64,000 nucleotides of DNA from Paractinoplanes lichenicola. Its GTDB lineage: Bacteria; Actinomycetota; Actinomycetes; Mycobacteriales; Micromonosporaceae. The notes beneath the pieces are model-generated. The model ran no database searches and was not told where the DNA came from. It saw only the letters and a program-made list of their open reading frames with translations. Each line of letters starts with the position of its first letter. The stretch's first letter is position 1. Location: assembly GCF_016785085.1 (NCBI RefSeq), contig NZ_JAENHO010000018.1:1-64000 (forward strand), in the 5' to 3' direction. A program made the position numbers and the translations under genes. Positions 15,717 through 24,555 of the stretch are shown in pieces.

Positions 15717-17024
15717 ATGCCCATTTCCGGCTTTCCCGAATGGATGCCGCCGCAGCGCATGATCGAGCAGCGCGTGCTCGACCGCATTCGCACCACATTC
15801 GAGCTGTACGGCTTCGCCCCGCTCGAGACCCGCTCCGTCGAGCCGCTCGAGACCCTGGTCAGCAAGGGGGAGACCTCCAAGGAGGTGTACCTGCTGCGCC
15901 GCCTGCAGGCCGACGAGAACGCCAAGGACGACGACGCGCTCGGCCTGCACTTCGACCTGACCGTGCCGTTCGCGCGGTTCGTGGTGGAGAACGCGGGCAA
16001 GCTGCAGTTCCCGTTCCGGCGCTACCAGATCCAGAAGGTGTGGCGCGGCGAGCGGCCGCAGGAGGGCCGCTACCGCGAGTTCCTGCAGGCCGACATCGAC
16101 GTGGTCAACCGCGGCGAGCTGCCGTTCCACTACGACTGCGAGATGCCGCTGGTGATCGGTGACGCGCTCGGCGGCCTGCCGATCCCGCGCGTGCGCATCC
16201 AGGTCAACAACCGCAAGGTCTGCGAGGGCTTCTATCGCGGGCTCGGCCTCACCGACACGGCCCAGGTTCTCCGTACGGTCGACAAGCTCGACAAGATCGG
16301 TCCGGCGCGGGTGGCCGAGGCGCTGATCGAGACGGCCGGCGCGACCCGGGCCCAGGCCGACGCGTGCCTCGAACTGGCCGCGATCTCGGCCGAGGACGGC
16401 TCCTTCGTGGACGCCGTACGCAAGCTCGGCGTCGAGGACCCGCTGCTCGACGAGGGCCTGGGCGAGCTGCTGCAGGTCGTCGAGACCGCCCTCGAGCACG
16501 CGCCCGGCCTGGTCCGGGCCGAGCTGAAGATCGCCCGCGGCCTCGACTACTACACCGGCACCGTCTACGAGACCCAGCTCGAAGGCTACGAGCGGTTCGG
16601 CTCGATCAGCTCCGGCGGCCGCTACGACAACCTGGCCACCAGCGGCAACGAGCGGTTCCCGGGCGTGGGCTACTCGATCGGCGTGTCCCGCATGCTCGGC
16701 GTGCTGTTCGGGCAGAACGCGCTCAGCGTCTCCCGCTCGGTGCCGACCTGCGTGCTGGTCGCGCTGCCCAGCGACGAGCTGCGCCCGGCCAGCACCCGGA
16801 TCGCGGCGGCCCTGCGCAAGCGCGGCATCCCGACCGAGATCGCGCCGACCGCGGCCAAGTTCGGCAAGCAGATCCAGTACGCCGACCGCCGCGGCATCCC
16901 GTACGTGTGGTTCCCGGGCGACCCCGACACCGTGAAGGACATCCGCTCGGGGGAGCAGGTCGAGGCCGACGCCGCCACCTGGCAGCCGCCCACCGGCGAC
17001 CTGCACCCCGTTATCGCGGGCTGA
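15717..17024 (+). CDS. hisS: histidyl-tRNA synthetase
   Basis: Class II synthetase charging tRNA-His; about 435 residues. Motif 2 is seen as RYQIQKVWRGERPQEGRYRE, and the histidine-specific motifs as ARGLDYYTGTVYE and SSGGRYDNL. The C-terminal anticodon domain starts near 330 (CVLVALPSDELRPASTRIAA). ATG 15717 follows AGGAG (15703-15707); a TTG at 15711 is a less likely alternative. A strong hairpin follows the stop. Confidence 0.96.
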   Translation: MPISGFPEWMPPQRMIEQRVLDRIRTTFELYGFAPLETRSVEPLETLVSKGETSKEVYLLRRLQADENAKDDDALGLHFDLTVPFARFVVENAGKLQFPFRRYQIQKVWRGERPQEGRYREFLQADIDVVNRGELPFHYDCEMPLVIGDALGGLPIPRVRIQVNNRKVCEGFYRGLGLTDTAQVLRTVDKLDKIGPARVAEALIETAGATRAQADACLELAAISAEDGSFVDAVRKLGVEDPLLDEGLGELLQVVETALEHAPGLVRAELKIARGLDYYTGTVYETQLEGYERFGSISSGGRYDNLATSGNERFPGVGYSIGVSRMLGVLFGQNALSVSRSVPTCVLVALPSDELRPASTRIAAALRKRGIPTEIAPTAAKFGKQIQYADRRGIPYVWFPGDPDTVKDIRSGEQVEADAATWQPPTGDLHPVIAG

Positions 17025-17040
17025 CCGGCCGCCGCCTCAT

Positions 17041-17084
17041 CGCCCCACCTTGCGGGATCGGCGCAGGTCCCGCAGGGTGGGGCG
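17041..17084 (+). terminator. strong hairpin terminator after hisS
   Basis: Seventeen-base arms (17041-17057 and 17068-17084) pair with a single G-T wobble around a 10-nt loop, 16 bp after the hisS stop. It marks the end of the conserved block and the start of the accessory region. Confidence 0.8.
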
Positions 17085-17103
17085 GGGCACGGGCGTACCC
17101 TTA

Positions 17104-17134
17104 CCTACGGTGCCGTAAGTTACGCCACCGTAGG
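17104..17134. promoter_or_regulatory. 31-bp near-perfect palindromic operator
   Basis: Centred on 17119, 14 of 15 base pairs match between the two halves (outer arms CCTACGGTG / CACCGTAGG, inner arms CGTAA / TTACG). It ends 11 bp before the desaturase start and overlaps the likely ribosome site. Length and symmetry fit a TetR-type repressor dimer pair, and fatty-acid desaturase genes are commonly so controlled. No regulator gene lies next to it. Confidence 0.7.
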
Positions 17135-17145
17135 GAGTGATCGTC

Positions 17146-18072
17146 ATGCCGTTGGATCAGACCGCCCTGCTCATCGAGCTCGAGCCCGTCGTGGCGACCA
17201 ACCTCGACCGGCACTTGTCGCTGGCCAAAGAATGGTTCCCGCACGAATACGTGCCGTGGAGCGAAGGGCGCACATTCGACGGGCTGCTGGGTGGCGAGGC
17301 GTATTCTCCCGACGACTCAAAACTGCCCGACGTGGCGCGGACGGCGCTGATCGTCAACCTGCTGACCGAGGACAACCTGCCGTCCTACCACCACGAGATC
17401 GCGACGCTTTTCGGCCGCGACGGGGCGTGGGGGACATGGGTGCATCGGTGGACGGCCGAAGAGGGCCGGCACGGAATCGCATTGCGTGACTATCTGACGG
17501 TGACGCGGGCGGTGGATCCGGTCGAGCTCGAGCGGGCCCGGATGACACACATGGAAGCCGGCTACTCCAACGACCATCCGGACGAGATCCTCCACTCGAT
17601 CGCGTACGTAGCCTTCCAGGAACTGGCCACGCGCATCTCACACCGGAACACGGGCAAGGCGACCGGGGATCCGATCGCCGAGCAGCTGCTGGCCCGGGTG
17701 GCGGCGGACGAGAATCTGCACATGGTCTTCTACCGAAACCTGCTGGCGGCGGCGTTCGACCTGGACCCAAACGCGTCCATGCGCGCGGTCACCGATGTGG
17801 TCGCCGGCTTCCAGATGCCGGGAGCCAACATCGAAGGGTTCGGTCGCAAGGCGTTGTCTATCGCTTTGGCCGGCATCTATGACCTGCGCCAGCATCGGGA
17901 CGAGGTCCTTCAGCCTGTGTTGCGTCAGTGGAACGTCTTCTCCCGTACGGATCTCTCCGGTGATGGGGAGGCTGCTCGGGATTCCTTGGCTTCTCATATG
18001 GATTCCCTTGAGGTGCAGGCTGCTCGGTTTGAGGAGAAGCGTGAGGCTCGCCGGGTGCGGTTGGCTCGCTGA
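17146..18072 (+). CDS. acyl-[acyl-carrier-protein] desaturase
   Basis: A soluble diiron desaturase of the plant stearoyl-ACP type, 308 residues, introducing a double bond in ACP-bound fatty acyl chains. Iron ligands are visible as NLPSYHHEI with TAEEGRHGIALRDY (first E and ExxH) and FQELATRISHRN with AADENLHMVFY (second E and ExxH). It is related to mycobacterial DesA proteins. ATG 17146 follows AGGGAG at 8 bases. The 31-bp palindrome directly upstream suggests repression by a lipid-responsive regulator, and a long hairpin lies just after the gene. Confidence 0.92.
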   Translation: MPLDQTALLIELEPVVATNLDRHLSLAKEWFPHEYVPWSEGRTFDGLLGGEAYSPDDSKLPDVARTALIVNLLTEDNLPSYHHEIATLFGRDGAWGTWVHRWTAEEGRHGIALRDYLTVTRAVDPVELERARMTHMEAGYSNDHPDEILHSIAYVAFQELATRISHRNTGKATGDPIAEQLLARVAADENLHMVFYRNLLAAAFDLDPNASMRAVTDVVAGFQMPGANIEGFGRKALSIALAGIYDLRQHRDEVLQPVLRQWNVFSRTDLSGDGEAARDSLASHMDSLEVQAARFEEKREARRVRLAR

Positions 18073-18107
18073 TTGGGTTTCCTCGTCTTCCTTGCGCTTG
18101 GACGGTC

Positions 18108-18174
18108 GGGGGATGGGGTGCCCACTGAAGCTAGGAGGAACGTTTTTACGCTTTCAGTGGTCACCCCATCCCCC
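18108..18174. repeat. long hairpin element, left copy
   Basis: Stem arms 18108-18129 and 18153-18174 (22 bases, one mismatch) enclose a 23-nt loop containing CGTTTTTACG. It begins 36 bp after the desaturase stop and could also act as its terminator. An inverted copy is at 19299-19365. Confidence 0.85.
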
Positions 18175-18525
18175 GACCTTGCATGGTTTTCCCTGACGGC
18201 CAGGACTTTGGTCACCCGCTGCTGATTGCATGTTCGGCCTGAGTAATCCCCTTGCGCCTGGTGGTCGGGCTGCCGCGCTGTGGATGAAGCCAGGACTTTC
18301 CCTCACCCGGGCGGGCCTGAGTGGTGGGTTGCGCCACCTAACCGTGCCGCCCTGCGCTCCGACGCTTCGCGCCTGGTGTCATCGCTTCGCTCGGAACCCG
18401 CAACGGGCTTGGTGCATGGCTGATCCGTCGGTTGCTGTTACGACACCACGGTGCTTCGGGCAGCCTGGTGCATGGCTGAGCCGACCACCCAACCCACCCT
18501 CAGCGCGCGCCCACCTAACCCCAGG

Positions 18526-18697
18526 CGTCGCGCCCGCCGACCGCCCCAAGCAGTGAACCCACCCTGCTCGTCACACCCGTCGCCTGGTCCAAGCAGTCAA
18601 CTTGCGCTGCTCGTCGCGCCCGTCGGCTGTGCCAGCCGTTCAACCGGCCCTAGGCGTCGCGCCCGTGGGCTGTTTCAGGCGGATTGACCTGCGTTGA
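18526..18697. repeat. degenerate 43-bp tandem repeat, four copies
   Basis: Units begin at 18526, 18569, 18612 and 18655 with an exact 43-bp spacing, each opening with a version of CGTCGCGCCCG followed by a diverged remainder. It lies in the centre of the inverted-repeat island. A further 52-bp-period pair begins at 18946 and 18998 (GGCGTGCRAGGYCGCGC). Confidence 0.7.
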
Positions 18698-19298
18698 AAG
18701 GTCAATGGCGAGGCTGGGGCAGCGATGCAGGTTGGCGGGACAGCCGACGGGTTGGGCGGCCAAGGGTTGGTGACCGTTAGGCGGGATGTGGCCGTGGCCA
18801 GATGTATGCGAGGCATGAGCACTAGTGGCCGATGTGGATGGTCGCGCGGCGACGTACCGACGGCGTGCCCACGTGGTGGGCCGCGATCAGCCGTCGTTCG
18901 AGCCGAGTCCCGGTTGCTCGCGTGTCGTGAGAGCGCCGCCAGCTTGGCGTGCGAGGCCGCGCAACTGACGTCGTGGCATGGGCGCGCCGCGGGGCTCGGC
19001 GTGCAAGGTCGCGCGGTTGATGTCGTGGCGTGACGGCACCGGTGGGCCCGGCCATGCACCTGGCTGGTTGCCGGTTCCCGAGCGAAGCGAAGACTCCAGG
19101 CGCGAAGCGTCGGAGCGCAAGGCGGCGCGGTTAGGTGGCGCAACCCACCACTCAGGCCCGCCCGGGTGAGAGAAATCCCCTGGCTTCGTCCACAGCGCGG
19201 CAGCCCGACCACCCAGCGCAAGGGGATTACTCACCTCAGCCATGCACCCAGCAGCGGGTGACCAAACGCCTGGCCGTCAGCGGTTCCCATGCAAGGCC

Positions 19299-19365
19299 GG
19301 GGGATGGGGTGACCACTGAAAGCGTAAAAACGCTCTGTCTAGCTTCAGTGGGCACCCCATCCCCC
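19299..19365. repeat. long hairpin element, right copy (inverted)
   Basis: Stem arms 19299-19320 and 19344-19365 (22 bases, one mismatch), loop 19321-19343. Read on the minus strand, it matches the copy at 18108-18174 through stem and most of the loop, including CGTTTTTACGCT. Confidence 0.85.
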
Positions 19366-19623
19366 GGCCGTCCAAGCGCAAGCAAATCGAGGGAACCCAA
19401 ACCGCCGAGCAAAGGAAGGAGGCTGGCCAGAGGGAAAGGGCCGGGCGAGCGGCGGCCCGGGCGTGGGGGCGGCTGGAGGCGAGGACGGGCTGAGTGAGGG
19501 CCAAGCCCCGGCGAGGGCGGGCTGAGTGAGGCGGCGGGCCGGGCGAGGAGAAAGGTTCGAGCGGGGAGATTGAGCGAGTGGGCGAGGGGATGGTCGTGCG
19601 GGTTGGTGGGGTGAGTGCGGCCG

Positions 19624-19664
19624 TGGGGTGGGAAGTGTTGCCTAACAGTGGGGTGGGGGTGGGG
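19624..19664 (+). other. G-tract cluster, possible G-quadruplex
   Basis: Runs of G at 19625-19628, 19630-19632, 19650-19653, 19655-19659 and 19661-19664 lie just upstream of the MFS start. The preceding stretch 19395-19623 is strongly purine-rich on the plus strand and otherwise shows no feature. Confidence 0.4.
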
Positions 19665-19682
19665 CGTCGGTAGGTTTCGGCG

Positions 19683-21257
19683 GTGGAATCACCCTGGGCG
19701 CCGCTGCGGGGCCGTGTTTTTCGGATGCTTTGGGTTGCCGTGCTGGCTGGGAACGTCGGCACCTGGATGCAGACGGTTGGGGCGCAGTGGCTTGTGGTGC
19801 AGGAGCCGAATGCGGCTACCTGGACCAGTCTTGTGCAGACCGTGACGATGCTGCCTGTTCTGCTGTTGGCTCTGCCGGCCGGGGCGATTGCCGACGTGCT
19901 TGATCGGCGGCGGTTACTGCTTGGCGTGCAGATCGCTTTGTTCTTCGTCGGGGCTGCGCTCACTGTCCTGACCTTGGTCGAGCGGATGCCTCCGGGGTTG
20001 TTGCTCGGTTTTACGTTTCTGCTCGGGGTTGGGCAGGCTCTTACTTTGCCTACCTGGCAGGCCGTTATCCCCGAGATCGTGTCGCGGGAGGAGTTGCCTG
20101 CTGCTTCCGCTCTGGGGGCGGTGAATACCAATCTGGCTCGTTCGGCTGGGCCTGCCGTGGCGGGTTTGTTGGTGGCTCAGGTGGGGTCGGCGGCCGTTTT
20201 CGGGCTCAATGCGCTCTCGTACGGGGTTTTTGCGGTTGCTCTTGTGTTGTGGCGGCGGCCGGCTCGGCGGGGGCCCTCTCATCCGGAGCGGTTCGGGCCT
20301 GCTGTTCGGGCTGGTGGGCGGTTTGTTCGGTATTCGCCTGACGTTCGGCGGCTGCTGATTCGTGTCGTGTTGTTCGTGGTGCCGGGCAGTGTCGTGTGGG
20401 GGCTGCTGCCTGTTGTCGCGCGGCAGGAATTGGGGCTGGGCGCCAGCGGGTACGGGGTTTTGCTGGCGGCGCTGGGAGTGGGGGCGGTCGCCGGCGCATT
20501 GTTGATGCCGCGGGTGCGCCATTTGTTGTCGGCTGATCGGCTGTTCGTGGGGGCCGGGGTCGGTTATGCCGCTGCCCTGCTGGTTGTGGCTTTGGTGCCT
20601 GACGAGTTCGCGGTCACCGGGGTGCTGGTGCTGGCGGGGGCCGGCTGGATGTGCCTGGTGTCGCGGATGAACGCGAGCCTGCAGTTGTTGCTGCCGAATT
20701 GGGTGCGGGCCCGCGGGTTCGGGATCTATCAGGTCGTCTTCGCGGGGTCGCAGGCCGTGGGTGCACTGGTCTGGGGGCAGGTGGCCGAGGCGTTCGGGTT
20801 GCCCGCGGCTTTTGTGGGGGCCGCCGTGGTCATGCTGCTGGGCACGGCGACCGTGTGGTGGCTGCCGGTGCACGAGCACGACGACGCCGATCGCAGCCCG
20901 GCGATTTTCTGGGCCGAGCCGCACATCATGTTGGAGCCGCATCTCGATGAGGGTCCCGTGCTGGTGACCGCGATTTACCGCGTACGGGATCAGCAGGCGG
21001 ACGGTTTTGTCGAGGCGATGGAGGCCGTACGGCTGACGCGGTTGCGGACGGGGGCGACGCGCTGGGGCCTGTTCCGCGACGGCGAGGATCCGGTGCGCTA
21101 CGTGGAGGTGTATCAGGTGCCGACGTGGGAGGACCATCTGCGGCAGCACGAGGGCAGGCTGACCGGCAGCGACGAGGAGGCCGAGAAACGGGCGATCGCG
21201 CTGGCCGAGGGCCCGGCCGAGGTGACCCACCTGCTGCCCGCCGACAAAGCCGATTAG
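19683..21257 (+). CDS. MFS exporter (MFS_3/EntS type) with C-terminal soluble domain
   Basis: A 524-residue permease of the siderophore/drug exporter group: about twelve membrane helices to residue 395, motif-A-like ADVLDRRRLLLG between helices 2 and 3, and PTWQAVIPEIVSREELPAAS. The last 110 residues (from EPHIMLEPHLDEGP) form a soluble domain with the look of a dimeric alpha-beta barrel, as in other MFS_3 proteins. Codons ending in T or TTG-Leu are much commoner here than in flanking genes, and a repeat island lies upstream, which suggests acquisition by transfer. The start GTG 19683 has only a weak ribosome site. Confidence 0.85.
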   Translation: MESPWAPLRGRVFRMLWVAVLAGNVGTWMQTVGAQWLVVQEPNAATWTSLVQTVTMLPVLLLALPAGAIADVLDRRRLLLGVQIALFFVGAALTVLTLVERMPPGLLLGFTFLLGVGQALTLPTWQAVIPEIVSREELPAASALGAVNTNLARSAGPAVAGLLVAQVGSAAVFGLNALSYGVFAVALVLWRRPARRGPSHPERFGPAVRAGGRFVRYSPDVRRLLIRVVLFVVPGSVVWGLLPVVARQELGLGASGYGVLLAALGVGAVAGALLMPRVRHLLSADRLFVGAGVGYAAALLVVALVPDEFAVTGVLVLAGAGWMCLVSRMNASLQLLLPNWVRARGFGIYQVVFAGSQAVGALVWGQVAEAFGLPAAFVGAAVVMLLGTATVWWLPVHEHDDADRSPAIFWAEPHIMLEPHLDEGPVLVTAIYRVRDQQADGFVEAMEAVRLTRLRTGATRWGLFRDGEDPVRYVEVYQVPTWEDHLRQHEGRLTGSDEEAEKRAIALAEGPAEVTHLLPADKAD

Positions 21258-21324
21258 CCAGATGTTTCGTATTTGTTCCAATTAACCTCAGAGGTGGCCG
21301 CTCCGGCCGGTCTGAGGAGATGTC

Positions 21325-24057
21325 ATGAAGATCGAGCGCCTGCGGCACCTGCGTGGGCCCAACGTCTATCTGTCCCGCCCGGCCGTGGTCGCGCGGCTGC
21401 GCCTGGGCGAGCTGACCGGCGTCGAGACCTCCGACGTGACCGGTTTCGCCGAGCGGCTGCTGCGGAGCCTGCCGGGGCTGGCCGAGCACCACTGCGCGGC
21501 CGGGGCGCCGGGCGGGTTCGTGAGCCGGCTGCGCGGCGGCACCTATTTCGGGCACGTCACCGAGCATGTCTGCCTCGAGTTGTCGCAGCTGATCGGGCGG
21601 GACGTGAGCTTCGGCCGCACGGTGTCGGCGGGGGAGCCGGGCTGCTACGACCTGATCGTCGAGTGCCCGGTCGACGAGTCGCCGGGCTCCGAGGTGCCGC
21701 GGGACCTGCTGCAGGCGGCGGTTGACCTGGTGCTCTCGGTGGCCGCCGGGCGTACGGGGAAACCGGTTTTGGACGAGCTCGCGGCGCGCGCGGAACGGGA
21801 GGCGGCCGGCCCGAGCACCCGGTCGATCATCGCGGCGGCCCGGCGGCGGGGCATCCCGGTCGAGCGCTACGACGAATTGAGCCTGCTCCGGCTGGGCTGG
21901 GGCAACCGGCGGCGGCTGGCCTGGGCCGCGATGACCGACCGGACCAGCGGCGTGGGCATCGACATCGCCGGCGACAAGCAGGTGACCCGGCGGCTGCTGA
22001 CCGAGGCGGGCGTCCCGATGCCCGCGGGTGGCGCCGCCCGTACGTGTGCCGACGCCTTGGCCTGGCTCGAGCGGCTCGGCGGCCCGGTCGTCGTCAAGCC
22101 GCGGCGGGGCAGCCAGGGCGAGCACGTGACCCTGCACCTGAGCACGCCGGCGGAGGTCGAGCGGGCGTTCCGGGCGGCCGGCGAGGACGTGATCGTCGAG
22201 CGGCAGCTGGGCGGGCGTGACTACCGGGTGCTGGTGGTGGCGGGCGAGGTCGTGGCGGCCGCGGAACGGATCGCCGCGCACGTCGTGGGCGACGGAATCG
22301 GCACTGTCGACGAGCTGGTCGAGCGGGTCAACGCCGACCCTCGCCGCGGCGTCGGGCATTCGCGGGTGCTGACCCGGGTGACGCCCGACCCCGCGCTGCT
22401 GGAACGGCAGGGGCTGACCGGGCGCAGCGTGCCGGCCGAGGGGCAGCGGGTGTGGCTGGCCGCCACCGGCAATCTGTCCACCGGCGCGACCAGCCACGAC
22501 GTCACCGACGACGTGCACCCCGAGGTGGCGCGGCTGTGCCTGCGGGTCACCGCGCTGCTCGGGCTCGACATCGCGGGCATCGACCTGCGCCTGCCCGGCA
22601 TCGGCGAGCCGGTGCCGCCGGTCGAGATCGACGCCGACGTCACGGCCGGGGTGATCGAGGTGAACGCCGTGCCCGGCCTGCGCATGCACCTGGCGCCGGT
22701 GCGGGGTCGCGCGCGCGACGTGGGCGACGCGATCGTGCGGGCGATGTTCCCGGCCGGGTCGGACGGGCGGATCCCGGCGGTCGCGATCACCGGCACGAAC
22801 GGCAAGACGTCGGTGGCCCGGATGACCGCGCACCTGCTGGCCGACACCGGGCTGCGGGTGGGGCTGACGACCACCGACGACGTGCGCATCGACGGGCGGG
22901 TGGTCTTCCGGGCCGACGCCACCGGGCCGCGGTCGGCGCAGATGGTGCTGGGCGACCCGGGGGTGCAGGCCGTCGTGCTGGAGACGGCGCGGGGCGGGCT
23001 GCTCAACCGCGGGCTGGGCTACGACTGGACCGACGTCGGGGTGCTGACCAACATCACCGCGGATCATCTGGGGCAGGACGGCCTGGCCACGATCGAGGAC
23101 CTGGCCCACGTGAAGGCGCTGGTGGCCGAGCGGGTGCGCGACGGCGGGACGCTCGTGCTCAACGCCGACGACCCGTGGGTGCGCACGCTGGTGGGCCGGC
23201 CGCGGGTGCGGGCCGACCGCAAGCGGGTGGTGTGGTTCGGGCTCGACGCCGGCCAGCCCGTGGTGGTCGAGCATCTCGCGCGGGGCGGCACGGCCTATCT
23301 GCTCGACGGCGGGTGGGTGCTGCAGGCGACCGGGGCCCGGCGGACGTCGCTGCTGCGGGTGGCGGAGATTCCCGGGGCGTACGGGGGTGCCGCGCCGCAC
23401 GTCGTGGCCAACACGCTGGCGGCGATGGCGGCCGCGCGGGCGCTCGGCGCGGGCCAGGACGCGGTGTCGCGGCGGGTGACCGAGTTCGACCCGGCCGTCG
23501 AGAACACCGGTCGCGGCACGCTGATGCGGCTCGGGGACGTGTCGGTGTTCGTCGACTATGCCCACAACCCGGCGGCGCTGGCGGCGACCCTGCGCACCCT
23601 GCACCGGCTCTGGGGCGCCGATCGCTGCGTGGCCGCCCTGACCCTGCCCGGCGATCGGCGCGACGACCTGATCGCGGCGTGCGCGCAGGTGGTGGCGGAC
23701 GGCGTCACGCGGGTCGTGCTCTACGACGACGAGGACCCCCGCGGCCGTACGCCGGGGGAGGTGTCCTCGTTGGTCGAGCGCGAGATGCGGGCGCGGCGGC
23801 CCAAGCTGGCCTCGGTGCGGGCCGAGGGCTGCCGGGAGGCCGTGACCGAGGCGCTCCGGCTGGCCCGTCCCGGCGACGTGGTGCTGGTCATCTACGAGAA
23901 GCTGGCCCCCGTGCTCGCGCTGCTGGACGAGCTGGGCGCCGTGGCCGCCGTGGAGGCGCCACCGGCCCTGCCCGGCCGGGCGCCCGGGGCCGTGCGACCG
24001 CCGGCGAAGGCGCTAATGGGGAACGACCGGGTTCCGATCCCCGGTTATCACGCCTGA
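21325..24057 (+). CDS. cphA: cyanophycin synthetase CphA
   Basis: A 910-residue ATP-dependent polymerase that builds cyanophycin (poly-Asp backbone with Arg side chains), a cytoplasmic nitrogen store. The N-domain opens with LRHLRGPNVYLSRP and contains HVTEH (His77-Glu80-His81). The ATP-grasp domain is at about 220-480 (GGPVVVKPRRGSQGEHV; VIEVNAVPGLRMHL). A Mur-ligase-like domain starts at about 484 with the P-loop AITGTNGKTSVARM, and DYAHNPAALAATL lies further on. Full length for the family (870-910). The start ATG 21325 follows GAGGAG. No cyanophycinase (cphB) gene is nearby. Confidence 0.94.
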   Translation: MKIERLRHLRGPNVYLSRPAVVARLRLGELTGVETSDVTGFAERLLRSLPGLAEHHCAAGAPGGFVSRLRGGTYFGHVTEHVCLELSQLIGRDVSFGRTVSAGEPGCYDLIVECPVDESPGSEVPRDLLQAAVDLVLSVAAGRTGKPVLDELAARAEREAAGPSTRSIIAAARRRGIPVERYDELSLLRLGWGNRRRLAWAAMTDRTSGVGIDIAGDKQVTRRLLTEAGVPMPAGGAARTCADALAWLERLGGPVVVKPRRGSQGEHVTLHLSTPAEVERAFRAAGEDVIVERQLGGRDYRVLVVAGEVVAAAERIAAHVVGDGIGTVDELVERVNADPRRGVGHSRVLTRVTPDPALLERQGLTGRSVPAEGQRVWLAATGNLSTGATSHDVTDDVHPEVARLCLRVTALLGLDIAGIDLRLPGIGEPVPPVEIDADVTAGVIEVNAVPGLRMHLAPVRGRARDVGDAIVRAMFPAGSDGRIPAVAITGTNGKTSVARMTAHLLADTGLRVGLTTTDDVRIDGRVVFRADATGPRSAQMVLGDPGVQAVVLETARGGLLNRGLGYDWTDVGVLTNITADHLGQDGLATIEDLAHVKALVAERVRDGGTLVLNADDPWVRTLVGRPRVRADRKRVVWFGLDAGQPVVVEHLARGGTAYLLDGGWVLQATGARRTSLLRVAEIPGAYGGAAPHVVANTLAAMAAARALGAGQDAVSRRVTEFDPAVENTGRGTLMRLGDVSVFVDYAHNPAALAATLRTLHRLWGADRCVAALTLPGDRRDDLIAACAQVVADGVTRVVLYDDEDPRGRTPGEVSSLVEREMRARRPKLASVRAEGCREAVTEALRLARPGDVVLVIYEKLAPVLALLDELGAVAAVEAPPALPGRAPGAVRPPAKALMGNDRVPIPGYHA

Positions 24058-24555
24058 TCCTTCGTTCGGGGAGGTTGGCACGCAAAATAGGCTGATCAGC
24101 CGAGGGGATCACCCGTTCAGGCGGGGTTGCACAGGTAGATCCACCAACAGTTGTCCTAGGGCGAGCTTTTGTCGACTATCGGGTCACATTGCCTTGCGTG
24201 ACGGTCGTGTCACGACTAGTGGAACCGTCCATGCTGGACAGAGGCAAAGTCTTGCTGGAAGAAACTTCCGATAAAGCGGGCATACCGGGGTGTAGGCCCG
24301 CAATGCCACCGGTTGGCAGTCCTAGATCCGACTTTCGGGTACTGGACGGGCACCCGTCGCGGGTGCGATTCGTTCGGAAACGGACGGTGATGAACCGCAG
24401 GTAAGACGGTGTGTGCGCGGGATCGTGAGGGGGCCGATCATCGGCTAGCATCCCTTCCGTCGATGGGGAACGTCCGGCCGTGTCCGGGCACCCCGACGCC
24501 GAGGGGCATGGCGGTGCAGCTCGGTGTTTTCTTCGAAGCGCGCATGTGGGGGCAC
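24058..24555. other. intergenic region before the receptor kinase
   Basis: About 500 bp without a convincing gene. Third-position GC is low in all frames, unlike the neighbours. It contains a short palindrome (GTGAC-GGTC-GTGTCAC, about 24198-24213) and a weak promoter candidate with TAGCAT at 24446-24451. It is probably a long 5' leader for the kinase. Confidence 0.5.

Larger units (their letters stand above)
18080..19393. repeat. inverted-repeat island, arms about 340 bp
   Basis: The left arm (about 18080-18421) and right arm (about 19052-19393) are reverse complements of each other at roughly 85-90% identity, judged by eye with a few small gaps. They enclose about 630 bp of unique but repeat-rich sequence. 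The whole gap 18073-19682 has no convincing gene: open frames in one arm are mirrored antisense in the other and have no recognisable products. GC is lower than in the neighbours. Each arm carries a 22-bp-stem hairpin near its outer end. No transposase, integrase or reverse transcriptase is encoded. Confidence 0.85.

Noticed and set aside
14877..17006. Minus-strand open frame extending the second cyclophilin across hisS
   Set aside because: It is antisense to hisS and the MBL gene, has Arg/Val/Leu-rich shadow composition, and is cut off by good cyclophilin starts at 14849 and 14876.
18230..19243. Open frames of 60-190 codons on both strands in the inverted-repeat island
   Set aside because: The plus frame in one arm is mirrored by a minus frame in the other because the arms are inverted copies. 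There are no ribosome sites, family motifs or coding-like GC3.
24189..24404. 71-codon frame before the receptor kinase
   Set aside because: Low GC3, no ribosome site and no recognisable product; treated as part of the kinase leader.
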